NCBI GenBank assembly: GCA_965205725.1
Contig: OZ242189.1
Coordinates: 1,240,001-1,304,000, forward strand
DNA: 64,000 nucleotides
Source: G965205725 sp965205725
Lineage (GTDB): Bacteria > Pseudomonadota > Gammaproteobacteria > Pseudomonadales > Halieaceae
Reading direction: 5' to 3'
Shown: one piece after another, positions 18,295 through 26,990 of the stretch
How the letters are laid out: each line of letters begins with the position of its first letter
Position numbering within the stretch: position 1 is the stretch's first letter
Program-made: the position numbers and the translations under genes
The notes under the pieces: model-generated
What the model was told of the DNA's origin: nothing
The model's database searches: none
The model's input: only the letters and a program-made list of their open reading frames with translations

Positions 18295-18926
18295 TGATTA
18301 AAGTGGGTGATCTCCTCCGGCGGTTGTCGCCTGGCCAATCTGAATTCAGTGCCGATGGTATAGGCCACTGGCAGCAAAGCCACCTGCATCACATGCTCGG
18401 GGATATTTAGCATGTTGGCAACCTCCGCTTCCCAGGCTAGATGTAAAGTAGTCCACACCGAGCCTAATCCGCGACTGCGCAAGGCCAATTGAAAGCTCCA
18501 TACGGCTGGCAATATGGAGCCGTAGATTGAGGCCACCTCAATCTGCAATGCCTGCGGGGCAGGTCGCCCCGCAATACATGGAATAACAATTGCCGGCACT
18601 TCATGCATGTGAGTCACCAGATAGTCTGCCGAGTCATACACCCGCTCTGTCTGCTTATCACCCTCGGCTACCCGTGCCCGTGCCTGGGCAAGCAATTCAG
18701 TACCACGCGCATAGATATCCGCGATTGCCTTCTTCTTTTCCGCATCGGTAACGATCACCCAACGCCAAAACTGAGTATTGGAACCAGTGGGTGCTTGCTG
18801 CGACAAACGCACGCAGTCAAGTAGTAGTTCGTTGGCAACCGGGCGTTCAAAATCCAGGCGCTTACGCACCGCCCGGGTTGTACTCAATAGTTTGTCGGTT
18901 TGCGTCAGATCGAAAGGTGCATCCAT
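18282..18926 (-). CDS. Nitroreductase-family FMN oxidoreductase
   Basis: A 214-residue protein of the nitroreductase/NAD(P)H-FMN family: early TRAVRKRLDFERPV (the R-x-V/SxR phosphate-binding pattern), SQQAPTGSNTQFWRWVIVTD (FMN ring contacts) and a C-terminal TIGTEFRLARRQPPEE. Such enzymes reduce nitro groups, quinones or enones, or act in dehalogenation. Its 3' end overlaps the acyl-CoA dehydrogenase start, so the genes are translated together. Confidence 0.88.
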   Translation of the reverse strand: MDAPFDLTQTDKLLSTTRAVRKRLDFERPVANELLLDCVRLSQQAPTGSNTQFWRWVIVTDAEKKKAIADIYARGTELLAQARARVAEGDKQTERVYDSADYLVTHMHEVPAIVIPCIAGRPAPQALQIEVASIYGSILPAVWSFQLALRSRGLGSVWTTLHLAWEAEVANMLNIPEHVMQVALLPVAYTIGTEFRLARRQPPEEITHFNQWSE

Positions 18927-18985
18927 AATAGCTCTCGCTGGATAAGTCTTGTTATAATTCGGAAACCCCGAGGCAGTATACTACG

Positions 18986-19687
18986 ATGAGCGACGCACCA
19001 ATGGATACCACCAATAACGCCGCCGATACAACCGATACAACCGATACAACCGATACAACCGATACAACCGAATCGGCCACCATGGCCGAGTTGCTGGATG
19101 AGCGGCCCCGCCCCACTCTCAGTGATGGACAAAAACTAGCCAAACACGCGGTGATTCATTGTGTCGCTGGTGTCTCAATTTTTGCGCTGTGGGCTGCGGC
19201 CGACACCTGGTACCTGGTGACCAAACTGGCACTGGCCAACTTCTTGTCTATCGCCACTGCTGTGGTGGCCGGAGTAGCCGTCAGCACGATTATCCATGAG
19301 TGGTGCCATTATCTGGGCGCCAAATTCTCCGGCTCCAGCTACAAAATTCCGGAGAATACGGGGCTGTTTGTTTACGATTTCAATTTTAAAAAAAGCAGCA
19401 TTCGACAATTCAACATTATGAGCTGGTCCGGGCAGGCGGGTAGCCTGCTAGCCATTGCCGGATTGCTGATACTGGTACCCATCGATAATTCCGGCCGCGC
19501 CATGTTAGTTGCGGCGGCTATTGGATCGGCCATTTTCGGCGGTTCAGTTGAATGGCCTGTTTTGCTGCGCACCCGCGAGAGTCAAAACCCAGTGCAGGAA
19601 CTAGCAAAAATAACGCCCGATGTATTCACCCGCAGCATGATGTTTGGCTTCGGCGGCGGCCTGTTAAGCTGGCTGGTCATCAGCTAG
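18986..19687 (+). CDS. Integral membrane protein with HExxH (M50-like) motif
   Basis: A 233-residue protein with about five hydrophobic segments. The second ends in VSTIIHEWCHYLGAKFSG, where H-E-W-C-H matches the HExxH zinc motif placed at a membrane edge as in site-2 (M50) proteases. No second-half DG motif was identified, so proteolytic activity is unproven. The N-terminal 35 residues are acidic and Thr-rich and contain a DTT tripeptide five times, encoded by exact 9-bp repeats. It is divergent from the nitroreductase gene with about 60 bases between, which must hold both promoters. Confidence 0.65.
   Translation: MSDAPMDTTNNAADTTDTTDTTDTTDTTESATMAELLDERPRPTLSDGQKLAKHAVIHCVAGVSIFALWAAADTWYLVTKLALANFLSIATAVVAGVAVSTIIHEWCHYLGAKFSGSSYKIPENTGLFVYDFNFKKSSIRQFNIMSWSGQAGSLLAIAGLLILVPIDNSGRAMLVAAAIGSAIFGGSVEWPVLLRTRESQNPVQELAKITPDVFTRSMMFGFGGGLLSWLVIS
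19025..19069 (+). repeat. Five exact 9-bp tandem repeats
   Basis: Unit GATACAACC repeated five times in phase with the reading frame, encoding (Asp-Thr-Thr)5 near the N-terminus of the HExxH membrane protein. The copy number can change without breaking the frame, so this would vary linker length rather than switch the gene off. Confidence 0.95.
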
Positions 19688-19691
19688 CGAC

Positions 19692-20924
19692 TTACCTGCG
19701 GCTGTCGTTGTGTGAAGGCCTGGGAAGAGCCAATACAAGCACGAGGCTCAACACTAGCAGTATCAATGCTCCAATGATGGCCGGCTGGTACGAACCGGTA
19801 CTATCAAAGGCATAGCCCGCCAGTGGCGCACATAAAATCCCGAGGGGCAGCATTATAGGCGCTTGTGCTCCATTGACTTCGCCAATAATTTTCGCTCGGA
19901 AGTAAGCGCTATTGATAAAGGGGTGCAGAGGAATAAAAGCACCTCCAGCCACACCAGCCAACAGTGTGGCAACCATGCAGACCGGGTAGGATTCAGCGAC
20001 CATCAGCACGGTCAGCGCTGCGATCATGAAAGCAATAGGTATCAGCGAAAAGCTGCGAATATGCGTCCTGAAACGGTCGGCAAACAGTGCCACAATCATT
20101 TTGCCGCTAAATCCCCCAACACCGCCGACTGCGATAAACACGGCCACCTCGGCATTGGAGAAGCCCAACTGAGAGAAATGGGGAACATAGCAAATGCCGA
20201 GAGTCAGCGCGATATTGAAAACGATCGCTGCAACAACACCGATCAACCAAAATGGCGCACTCTTCAGGTAGCGGCGGTCTGACTTCTCATGTACCGGAGC
20301 AACAGGTTCAGAAACCTTGATGTGCCGGGGCAGGCCCAAACGCGCTACACTACCCATAACAGCCAATAGGCAGACTGACAATACCATAAGGCTTACCCGC
20401 CAGCCGAAACTGTCCATGAAAAAGGCTGTTACAAAAGGCCAGGTTACCGAACCGAGGCTGACTCCCATTGCCGCAATAGCCAGAGCACGCGCCGCACCAC
20501 TTTGATAAACCTTTACCAGGAGAGAGTTCAACACTAACGGGCCGTACATGACCTGACCAATGGCATAAGCGGTAAAGCACACACTCAATAGCAGCAAGGA
20601 GCGCATCTGGGCCATCACAAGCAGTGACACTGAAGCCAAAACCACACCAAACAGCATGATGCTGCGAATGGAGTGAGTGTCGATGAAACGCCCCAGCAGC
20701 GGTGCGATTAACGCCGGAGCAACTAGCAGAAATATGGGGCCAGCACTAATAACCGCCACGCCTACATCAAACTCCCTGGATAGCGGCTCAATGAAAAAAC
20801 TATAGGCACCCAATAGGCCAATGCCCATCATCTGGCAAACAAAGCCTACCCCGGCAGGCATCCAATAGCGGCTCACTCGACTGTGTCCAATAGCTTCAGA
20901 ATCGTCCAATAGCTCCAGCTCCAC
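19692..20924 (-). CDS. MFS transporter
   Basis: About 410 residues with 12 hydrophobic segments arranged as two six-helix halves, separated by a charged loop around residues 195-225 (PRHIKVSEPVAPVHEKSDRR, given as the loop's core). Resembles the MCT/OFA-like branch that imports monocarboxylates, with GLLGAYSFFIEPLSREF in helix 1-2, a typical sequence there. The open frame is longer at the 5' end but runs into the upstream gene; the GTG at 20924 is chosen because it lies just after that gene's stop. Substrate unknown. Confidence 0.8.
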   Translation of the reverse strand: MELELLDDSEAIGHSRVSRYWMPAGVGFVCQMMGIGLLGAYSFFIEPLSREFDVGVAVISAGPIFLLVAPALIAPLLGRFIDTHSIRSIMLFGVVLASVSLLVMAQMRSLLLLSVCFTAYAIGQVMYGPLVLNSLLVKVYQSGAARALAIAAMGVSLGSVTWPFVTAFFMDSFGWRVSLMVLSVCLLAVMGSVARLGLPRHIKVSEPVAPVHEKSDRRYLKSAPFWLIGVVAAIVFNIALTLGICYVPHFSQLGFSNAEVAVFIAVGGVGGFSGKMIVALFADRFRTHIRSFSLIPIAFMIAALTVLMVAESYPVCMVATLLAGVAGGAFIPLHPFINSAYFRAKIIGEVNGAQAPIMLPLGILCAPLAGYAFDSTGSYQPAIIGALILLVLSLVLVLALPRPSHNDSRR

Positions 20925-20944
20925 CCCAGTTAAAGCTGCAACAC

Positions 20945-22348
20945 TTAAGTGGACTGACGGCCTTGCAGCAGTGACTGGATAGTTTGAGCCACCAGCCACA
21001 ATCTGTCCTGCCCCCACACGCCCAACCGGACTTCTCCCGATTCATCAAGAATGCGATAGCTGGGCACTCCCCATAAACCAAATTCATACATCGCGAGGCG
21101 GTTATCTTCCAGCATTTCTTCCCAGCCTGGTTCCCAAAAGTGCGGCTGCGCTTCATCCCAGTTGAGTCCTGCTTGCTCAACAACCCAGCGCATACCTTTA
21201 GTGCTGTTAGTGTTCACTCCCTTAACCCAGGCCGCTTGCAGAAAATACCGCAATAATTCTGCACCCAGGCCTTGCTCAACCGCGTAGGGATACAATGAAA
21301 ATGCCTTGCGCACCGGGTCGCCTATGGGGTCGTAAATTCGCCCCCATTCAAGCCCCATTGCCTCAGCCTCTCGCGCTACATCACTAGTGATATAGATACC
21401 CTTATTGCGTGTGAGCGGCACACCTCGCATTACCATTGGCATCACTGGCCGCGTGACCAGATTCACCCCCATATCGCGAGCCATCGTCAGTGTCTGATCA
21501 TAGATAATCGAGGTATAGGGGCTGCGCAGCGAAGGATAGAATTCTAAGGTCAATTGGCCGCTGTCCTTTAGCGGCCCCTGGGCAACCGAAGGGCGAGGCG
21601 CTAACAAGGCTGACTCTGGCTGCCGACAAGCACCTAGCTCGCGCAACCGGTTCTCCAAATGGTGTAGGCGGTCCACACCCCAGTACCACTCCGCCTCGTA
21701 ATAAAACATAGCTCCGGAATAATGACCCAAAGCGTGACGCCGAGCCGAGCCTTCCGCAATTCGTTCCTGCGCTTGCTCATCATTCACACTGCCTGACTCA
21801 GCTTCCATCGCCGTAAGCGCGGCCACATCCCCTGCCCACAAAGCCTCGCCGACTACAGATGCCTGCTGTATGAAATCATTGCCACCTGCGGCGGCCAGTA
21901 TCCTTGCTGCTTGATTGATCAAATCTGCGCCAGGCTGCTCCGCCGAGACGGGGAAATCTATCTGGTATTGCGGTGCAATCTTGCTACTGTCGTAACGGGC
22001 ATAATCGAGTAGTAACTCAGGTTCTGGTGCATTTTTGTCGGTAGGTCCAGTCACCAGACGCGCAATCAACTCAATATCGTAGCTGGCCAACAACGGTTGC
22101 AACAACTGCGCGGTCAAATGGCTGTAGGCATCGTCAATTTGATGAAAATATTCAACCTGATGGGGTCGGCCCTGAGCTTTGCGCGCTTTCTCCAGCCGCT
22201 GGCGACGACGGCTTCGAGCTTTCAAGCCGGTCATTCGTCGCATTAACAAACTACCCAGCCAACGTTTTAGAGCACTGGGGTTGCTACTGGCTGCACCGCC
22301 TTGATCTGCAAACTGTTGTGCCATGGGTTGTGTCATGGGTTGTGCCAT
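20945..22348 (-). CDS. DsbA-fold / HCCA-isomerase-like protein with two domains
   Basis: A 467-residue protein. The second half (residues about 255-460) resembles the DsbA/2-hydroxychromene-2-carboxylate isomerase family: LEFYPSLRSPYTSIIYDQT (kappa-GST-like start, S-P-Y-T in place of CxxC) and GLWGVPSYRIL, where the cis-Pro Gly-Val-Pro is seen. The first half (residues 60-240) reads as another thioredoxin-like domain, VEYFHQIDDAYSHLTAQLLQPLL. Such HCCA-type enzymes isomerise glutathione-bound aromatic intermediates. The N-terminus has a repetitive MAQPMTQPMAQ. No CxxC was seen, so disulfide chemistry is unlikely. Confidence 0.72.
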   Translation of the reverse strand: MAQPMTQPMAQQFADQGGAASSNPSALKRWLGSLLMRRMTGLKARSRRRQRLEKARKAQGRPHQVEYFHQIDDAYSHLTAQLLQPLLASYDIELIARLVTGPTDKNAPEPELLLDYARYDSSKIAPQYQIDFPVSAEQPGADLINQAARILAAAGGNDFIQQASVVGEALWAGDVAALTAMEAESGSVNDEQAQERIAEGSARRHALGHYSGAMFYYEAEWYWGVDRLHHLENRLRELGACRQPESALLAPRPSVAQGPLKDSGQLTLEFYPSLRSPYTSIIYDQTLTMARDMGVNLVTRPVMPMVMRGVPLTRNKGIYITSDVAREAEAMGLEWGRIYDPIGDPVRKAFSLYPYAVEQGLGAELLRYFLQAAWVKGVNTNSTKGMRWVVEQAGLNWDEAQPHFWEPGWEEMLEDNRLAMYEFGLWGVPSYRILDESGEVRLGVWGQDRLWLVAQTIQSLLQGRQST

Positions 22349-22375
22349 GGAGAATATCCGTAACTGCAGGACTCT

Positions 22376-22389
22376 ATACTAGACAGTAT
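22376..22389. promoter_or_regulatory. Candidate operator upstream of the DsbA-fold gene
   Basis: Inverted repeat ATACT-AGAC-AGTAT, 28 bases before the start of the DsbA-fold gene. The 11-base string CTATACTAGAC at 22374-22384 recurs exactly upstream of tetR (26951-26961). The shared string suggests control by the same TetR regulator (inference). Confidence 0.4.
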
Positions 22390-22559
22390 GGGCACCTGTA
22401 CTGTCAATGCCCAGCTTACTCAGTGTTAGGGAACCTTTGAATAACCTGTCTGGTACATCCAAGCATTTTGTTTTTCTCATAACGCATCATATGATGCAAC
22501 GACAGGGATGGCGCTACCGAAAAATCGACCATCACCGCTTCACTCATGAAATATCCGGG

Positions 22560-25500
22560 CTAGGCGCCTGGCGCGAAATGTTTAACATCCAGTGGGCGGT
22601 AAGCGATCATAAGCCGGAATGCACAGGGCACCAGAATGAACGACAACACAGTCACCAGCACAGTGCCACCGACGATGGCTGTTGCAAACGGCGGCCAAAA
22701 CAGGCCACCGCCCAGTAGCAGCGGCAAAAAGCCGGCTACAGTTGTGATGGTGGTCGAGGTAATGTGACGGGTGCAGTGCATAACAGCATCGACAATGCCA
22801 TCAACACTGCCCTGCAATGCGGCGGGGGTTGCCCGCAGTTCCGCCAGGATAACAATCGCGCCGTTTATCGCCAGCCCCATCAACCCGAGCAGTGCAATGA
22901 TCACCTGAAAACCAAAAGCGTAGCCCGAGAAGGTCAGGCTGAGCATACCCAGACCCACAGACAAGAATGCCACCAACATGATTAACAGGCACAGCCGCCA
23001 GGAATTAAAGGACAAGACCAGAACCACAACCAGCATGACAAATATGAGTGGCACGCTGGCGGTCAACTGGCCCACCGATTCGCTGCGCTCTTCTAGCTCA
23101 CCGCCAAATGCCATCGAATAGCCGGGGGGAAGTTCGTAGCGCCGCTCCTTCATCAAACCCTGCAATTCAGTTGCAACCGTGTCGGGCAACACACCGCTGC
23201 GCAGATAGGCGCCAACTGTATTCACCCGCTGTCCATTGTGGTGCGGAATACTCACAATGCTCGGCAGAATATCCATGTCGGCCACAGCCTGCAAAGCAGT
23301 GGCACTAAACTGGCTGGCGTCGTGGTTGTATATCACATTGAGGCTCTGTAGATCAGTGGGGTTCCAGCGTTCGCCTGCGTCCAGCCTGACACGAACCGGC
23401 ACCTCCTCAGTACCTTCAAGCAGGGAACCAACAATCAGACCATCCAGACTGGCGCGAAGCATCCGGGATGAGGCGACTGGATTTAGAGCAGACCCGACCA
23501 GCACTTCCTCACGCATACGAAAGCTGACCGATGGAATGCTCTGCCCCAGCGATGCTGTGGTATCAGTGATATTAGCCAGAGTCGATAGCATCAACCGCAA
23601 TTCCTGGCCCAACTGTTCGAGTACGACCAGGTCAGGGCCATAGATTCTCACCTCGACGGGCTGGTCTACCGGCGGTCCCTGCTCAAGTTTGCGCACAACG
23701 ATACGCGCTGCGGAAAATTTGGGCGGTAATTGCAACTGCAATTGGCTCACCAGTCGCTCGGAGTGTTCGGCGCTTTCTGCAACAACCATTGCCTGGGCAT
23801 AGTTCTGCGCGCCAAACTTCTTCTCAATCAGATTGTAATAAAATGGGGCCGCACTCTTGCCGACAAACCAGTCCACCGACACAATACCGTCTGTGGCCAG
23901 CAGCAATTCATCAATACCTCGAACCACCGTTTCGGTATTATCGAAACTAGCCCTGGTCGGCAGGGTTACATCCAGGGTAAACATGTCTCGATCTACCGGC
24001 GGAAAGAACTGCTCAGGCACGGTGGTGATGCCGTAAAAACCCAATCCTGGCAATAGCATGACCACCCCGAGAGTCTTGCGCGGATTGCGCAAAGAAGCGC
24101 GCAGCAACCGATCAAACCCAGTGGTCAATTTTGGCACGCTTAAACCCTGGGCACTCCAACCCCTGGCTGTACCGCCTGGAATAATTTTCGCTGCCACTGC
24201 CGCAACAAGCGTAAAAGAAATAATGTAGGAGCCAATCAAGGAAAAAACCACGCATATGGCGAGTGGCCCTACAAACTCGCCGGCTGGCCCACCCTGAAGA
24301 ATGATCGGCATAAACGCCAAAATGGTTGTAACCGTAGAACCAAACAGCGGTTGCCACAGGTGATTTATCGCACCCCGCGCAGCCTCAAGCTTCTGCTCAC
24401 CCGCTCGCAAACGCTGCCCGATGTCATCCACGACTACGATGGCATTGTCTACTGTAATGCCCAATGCAACCACCAGGCCGGTCACCGACATTTGATTGAT
24501 CGGAACACCTGTCAAATTCATCAGGAAAAAAGTAAAAAGTGCCATCAACGGAAGTGCGGCGGCAACCAGGAGTGCAGAGCGCCATCCCAGAGTCACCAGC
24601 AGAATCCCCAGAATAAGGGTAAAACCAATGCCGATATTGCCCATCAAGTGCTGCATACGCTGGTCGGTATAATGTCTTTGGTCAAAGATCACTTCGGCTT
24701 CAATATTACCGGGCAATGCGGCCTGAAATTTTTCCAGTTCAGTCAGCACTGTTGACTGCCACTGCGATATACGTTCGGTGTGCAGCATACGCAAAGACAC
24801 GACCAGTTGTTCCTGCCCGCTTCGCAAAACCTTTTCAGTGTCGGGTTGACGAACAATTCGCTCAACCTCGGCCAGGTCTGCTACTCGCAGTACGCGCGCC
24901 CCCCCACCCACATCCACGGGAACACGGCTCACGCGCTCGACGGTAGTGAGATCACCTGCAATTTCCACCTGCATGCGTGTGCGATTATTTTCCAACACGC
25001 CCGCTGCGGACTTGGTATCGTACTGGCGCAAAGCCGCTGCAATGCTATCCACGGTCTGACCCGCTGCGGCAGCCTGGTCCGAGTCAACCCGCACCTGGAT
25101 TTCCTCGGCAACTTCTCCATCAATTTCCACGATATCGGTGCCCTGATGCGCACGCATCAAACTCTGTAGTTCACGCGCATAGCGTTGCAAAATCTGCCTC
25201 GGCACTGCAAAGCCAGGCGCGGAACGCAGGGCAATGAGCATGGTATAGGCGTAACCCCGTTTATCCAGTAGCCGGGAAGGCGCTGCCCCTTCAGGCAATT
25301 CTGGCTGGGCATCCGCAATCAGGTCTCGCGCACGGCTCCATACGGGTTCCGTTTCTGTCACTGCGTCTTCCAGACCCACTGTAATACTGGACAAGCCATT
25401 TCCAGAAACAGACCTTATTTCCTTGATTTCCGACAGCTCGCGCAGCTTGAGCTCCAGTTTTTCCGTAACCAGTGCTTCCACTCGCTCGGCACTGGCGCCG

Positions 25501-25667
25501 GGAAACGGGGTCAGCACCAGCGCGAACCGGTTCTCCATACGCGGGTCTTCAGCAATAGGGAGCACACTGAGCGCACCCGTACCGGCCACCACAAGCAGTG
25601 CCGCCATCAGGCTCAGCAGCCGTCCATTTTCTACCAGGCTCTGAATCATAAAATTATCCCGCGTCAA
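22560..25667 (-). CDS. RND efflux transporter, AcrB/HAE1-like
   Basis: A 1035-residue inner-membrane proton-driven pump. One membrane segment at residues 15-35, then a long periplasmic loop, a six-helix block from about residue 335 with LVVALGITVDNAIVVVDDI (the essential helix-4 Asp pair is near DNAIVVVDD), a second periplasmic loop from about 570, and the final helices 865-1020. The length is typical. Such pumps export drugs, solvents or metabolites in a complex with an adaptor and an outer-membrane channel. The adaptor is coded directly upstream (14-base overlap); no TolC homologue is in the window, so the channel must be supplied in trans. Confidence 0.93.
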   Translation of the reverse strand: MTRDNFMIQSLVENGRLLSLMAALLVVAGTGALSVLPIAEDPRMENRFALVLTPFPGASAERVEALVTEKLELKLRELSEIKEIRSVSGNGLSSITVGLEDAVTETEPVWSRARDLIADAQPELPEGAAPSRLLDKRGYAYTMLIALRSAPGFAVPRQILQRYARELQSLMRAHQGTDIVEIDGEVAEEIQVRVDSDQAAAAGQTVDSIAAALRQYDTKSAAGVLENNRTRMQVEIAGDLTTVERVSRVPVDVGGGARVLRVADLAEVERIVRQPDTEKVLRSGQEQLVVSLRMLHTERISQWQSTVLTELEKFQAALPGNIEAEVIFDQRHYTDQRMQHLMGNIGIGFTLILGILLVTLGWRSALLVAAALPLMALFTFFLMNLTGVPINQMSVTGLVVALGITVDNAIVVVDDIGQRLRAGEQKLEAARGAINHLWQPLFGSTVTTILAFMPIILQGGPAGEFVGPLAICVVFSLIGSYIISFTLVAAVAAKIIPGGTARGWSAQGLSVPKLTTGFDRLLRASLRNPRKTLGVVMLLPGLGFYGITTVPEQFFPPVDRDMFTLDVTLPTRASFDNTETVVRGIDELLLATDGIVSVDWFVGKSAAPFYYNLIEKKFGAQNYAQAMVVAESAEHSERLVSQLQLQLPPKFSAARIVVRKLEQGPPVDQPVEVRIYGPDLVVLEQLGQELRLMLSTLANITDTTASLGQSIPSVSFRMREEVLVGSALNPVASSRMLRASLDGLIVGSLLEGTEEVPVRVRLDAGERWNPTDLQSLNVIYNHDASQFSATALQAVADMDILPSIVSIPHHNGQRVNTVGAYLRSGVLPDTVATELQGLMKERRYELPPGYSMAFGGELEERSESVGQLTASVPLIFVMLVVVLVLSFNSWRLCLLIMLVAFLSVGLGMLSLTFSGYAFGFQVIIALLGLMGLAINGAIVILAELRATPAALQGSVDGIVDAVMHCTRHITSTTITTVAGFLPLLLGGGLFWPPFATAIVGGTVLVTVLSFILVPCAFRLMIAYRPLDVKHFAPGA

Positions 25668-26901
25668 TCACGCGCACTAGCTGACCGGGAACAATCTTGT
25701 GGACACCGCTTGCGACAATGGTTTCTCCGTCCCGCAAACCTCTGGTTACATAGGCTTCCACTTCACCGCTATAGCGCAATTGCAAATCCCGTGCTTCAAC
25801 CATGTACAAATCATCAGTTTGAGGTTTGAGCACGTAGACCCGCCAAAGACCGCGCAAACTTGCGGTCAGCGCTGATTCAGGAATCAAAAAGCCCCGCTCC
25901 ACAATCCGGTCCTGCAATTGCAATTCAACAACACTACCAGCCAGGCTAAAGTCTCTGGGCAGTGTGATTCGAATCATCACTGAGTGAGAGCGCACCTTTA
26001 ACTCGGCTCCCACCGCCAGCACTTCGCCACAGGTTGTTTCGCCAGCAACCACTAGCTCAACAACGTCACCCTCGTTAATAGTGCTGGCCAATTTACGCGG
26101 TACGCCGACGTGCGCTTCCAAACGGCCTGTTTCCAAAACGCGAAACACAGCCGCTGCCGGAGCTGCGGCACTACCTTCTTCCATGAAACGCTCACTGATC
26201 ACACCTGCAAATGGTGCCAGCAGGTGCGCTTTATCCTGCATAACCGTATTGCCATCCAGACGAGCTTCCAACTGCTGGATACTGGCGCGAATGACATCAC
26301 GACTGGCTTCAAGCTCATCTCGCCGCTGCCTCGATACATAGCCATCGCCCTCCAAAGAAGCATGGCGCTCCAGGTTAGCCCTGGTTAGGCGCAGATTTGC
26401 CTGGGCTTCTAAAAGCTGGGCCTGTAACTGGCGGCGCTCGACCACTAGCAGGTCGGTATCAAGGCGAGCCAGCAAATCGCCCTTCTCAACTCGGTCGCCC
26501 TCATTCGCCAACACAGCTTGTAACTTACCGCTCACACCAAATGCTATATCTGCCGACTGGGTCGGCTGAACCACGCCTGTGAAACTGCGGCCCAATGCGA
26601 ACTCAGGTTGCTGCGCCACCCTATAGGCACTCACGGGCTGGTAAATAACATCTCCCTCAGCGTCACTGCGGCTTGAACAGCCAGGCTGCGAGAAAACGAG
26701 TAACACTATTAGAGACCTTTGCACGAAAGCCATTTCACCGGCATGCTGGCGTCGCCTAAAAGCGCCTGCTGTTGGTAAAATCGGACTCAATCGGTCATTG
26801 ATACGCCTAAACTCCCTCATTGCGTGCGTGTTTGCCTGGCCTGAAAGCGACATCATCTTCCGTGCAAAGGTCTCTATTAAAATGAATAGTCTATGGGACA
26901 C
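25654..26901 (-). CDS. RND membrane-fusion (adaptor) protein, with MITE in signal peptide
   Basis: HlyD/AcrA-type adaptor: biotinyl-lipoyl-like half motif in IAFGVSGKLQAVLANEGDRVEKGDLLARLD (in part), hairpin coiled coil through about QLLEAQANLRLTRANLERH, then the beta barrel and the C-terminal VASGVHKIVPGQLVRVID. The native start is probably GTG at 26901 with GAGGTGG before it, giving VSHRLFILI. A MITE then inserts 56 codons in frame before the signal continues as LIVLLVFSQPGC. An alternative start within the MITE at 26733 gives MAFVQRSLIVLLVFSQPGC, again a plausible lipoprotein-like signal; the lipobox (QPGC) is imperfect. Both starts are possible; 26733 would give 359 residues. Confidence 0.85.
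   Translation of the reverse strand: MSHRLFILIETFARKMMSLSGQANTHAMREFRRINDRLSPILPTAGAFRRRQHAGEMAFVQRSLIVLLVFSQPGCSSRSDAEGDVIYQPVSAYRVAQQPEFALGRSFTGVVQPTQSADIAFGVSGKLQAVLANEGDRVEKGDLLARLDTDLLVVERRQLQAQLLEAQANLRLTRANLERHASLEGDGYVSRQRRDELEASRDVIRASIQQLEARLDGNTVMQDKAHLLAPFAGVISERFMEEGSAAAPAAAVFRVLETGRLEAHVGVPRKLASTINEGDVVELVVAGETTCGEVLAVGAELKVRSHSVMIRITLPRDFSLAGSVVELQLQDRIVERGFLIPESALTASLRGLWRVYVLKPQTDDLYMVEARDLQLRYSGEVEAYVTRGLRDGETIVASGVHKIVPGQLVRVIDAG
26712..26874 (-). mobile_element. MITE copy 4 (long form, 163 bp)
   Basis: Inverted relative to the other copies. Ends GAGACCTTTGCACG and CGTGCAAAGGTCTC, flanked by a 5-bp duplication TATTA (26707-26711 and 26875-26879). With one copy of the duplication it adds 168 bases, a multiple of three, and its minus-strand frame is open throughout, so the host adaptor gene stays in frame. 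It is the most diverged of the four copies. Confidence 0.9.
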
Positions 26902-26923
26902 GACAGCCACCTCGGGCAATAAA

Positions 26924-26939
26924 TGGACTTTAAAGTCCA
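26924..26939. promoter_or_regulatory. Perfect 16-bp palindrome between pump operon and tetR
   Basis: TGGACTTTAAAGTCCA is a perfect palindrome 22 bases before the adaptor's GTG, within its untranslated leader region. It may be a second operator or another regulator's site. Confidence 0.45.
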
Positions 26940-26952
26940 GTAGTTGACGACT

Positions 26953-26981
26953 ATACTAGACTCCATAGTCTAATAATTCAA
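26953..26981 (-). promoter_or_regulatory. Pump-operon promoter with operator in the spacer
   Basis: On the minus strand, -35 TTGAAT (26981-26976) and -10 TAGTAT (26958-26953) are separated by exactly 17 bases. The inverted repeat TAGACT-CCAT-AGTCTA (26957-26972) fills most of that spacer and touches the -10. A bound TetR dimer there would exclude RNA polymerase, so the pump is probably repressed by the adjacent regulator. On the plus strand TTGACG (26944-26949) could serve tetR, with the same repeat covering its -10. Confidence 0.6.
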
Positions 26982-26990
26982 GAGCTCATC

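Noticed and set aside
19025..19069. On/off phase-variation switch from tandem repeats
   Set aside because: The unit is 9 bp and in frame, so copy-number change cannot break the reading frame; only length variation is possible.
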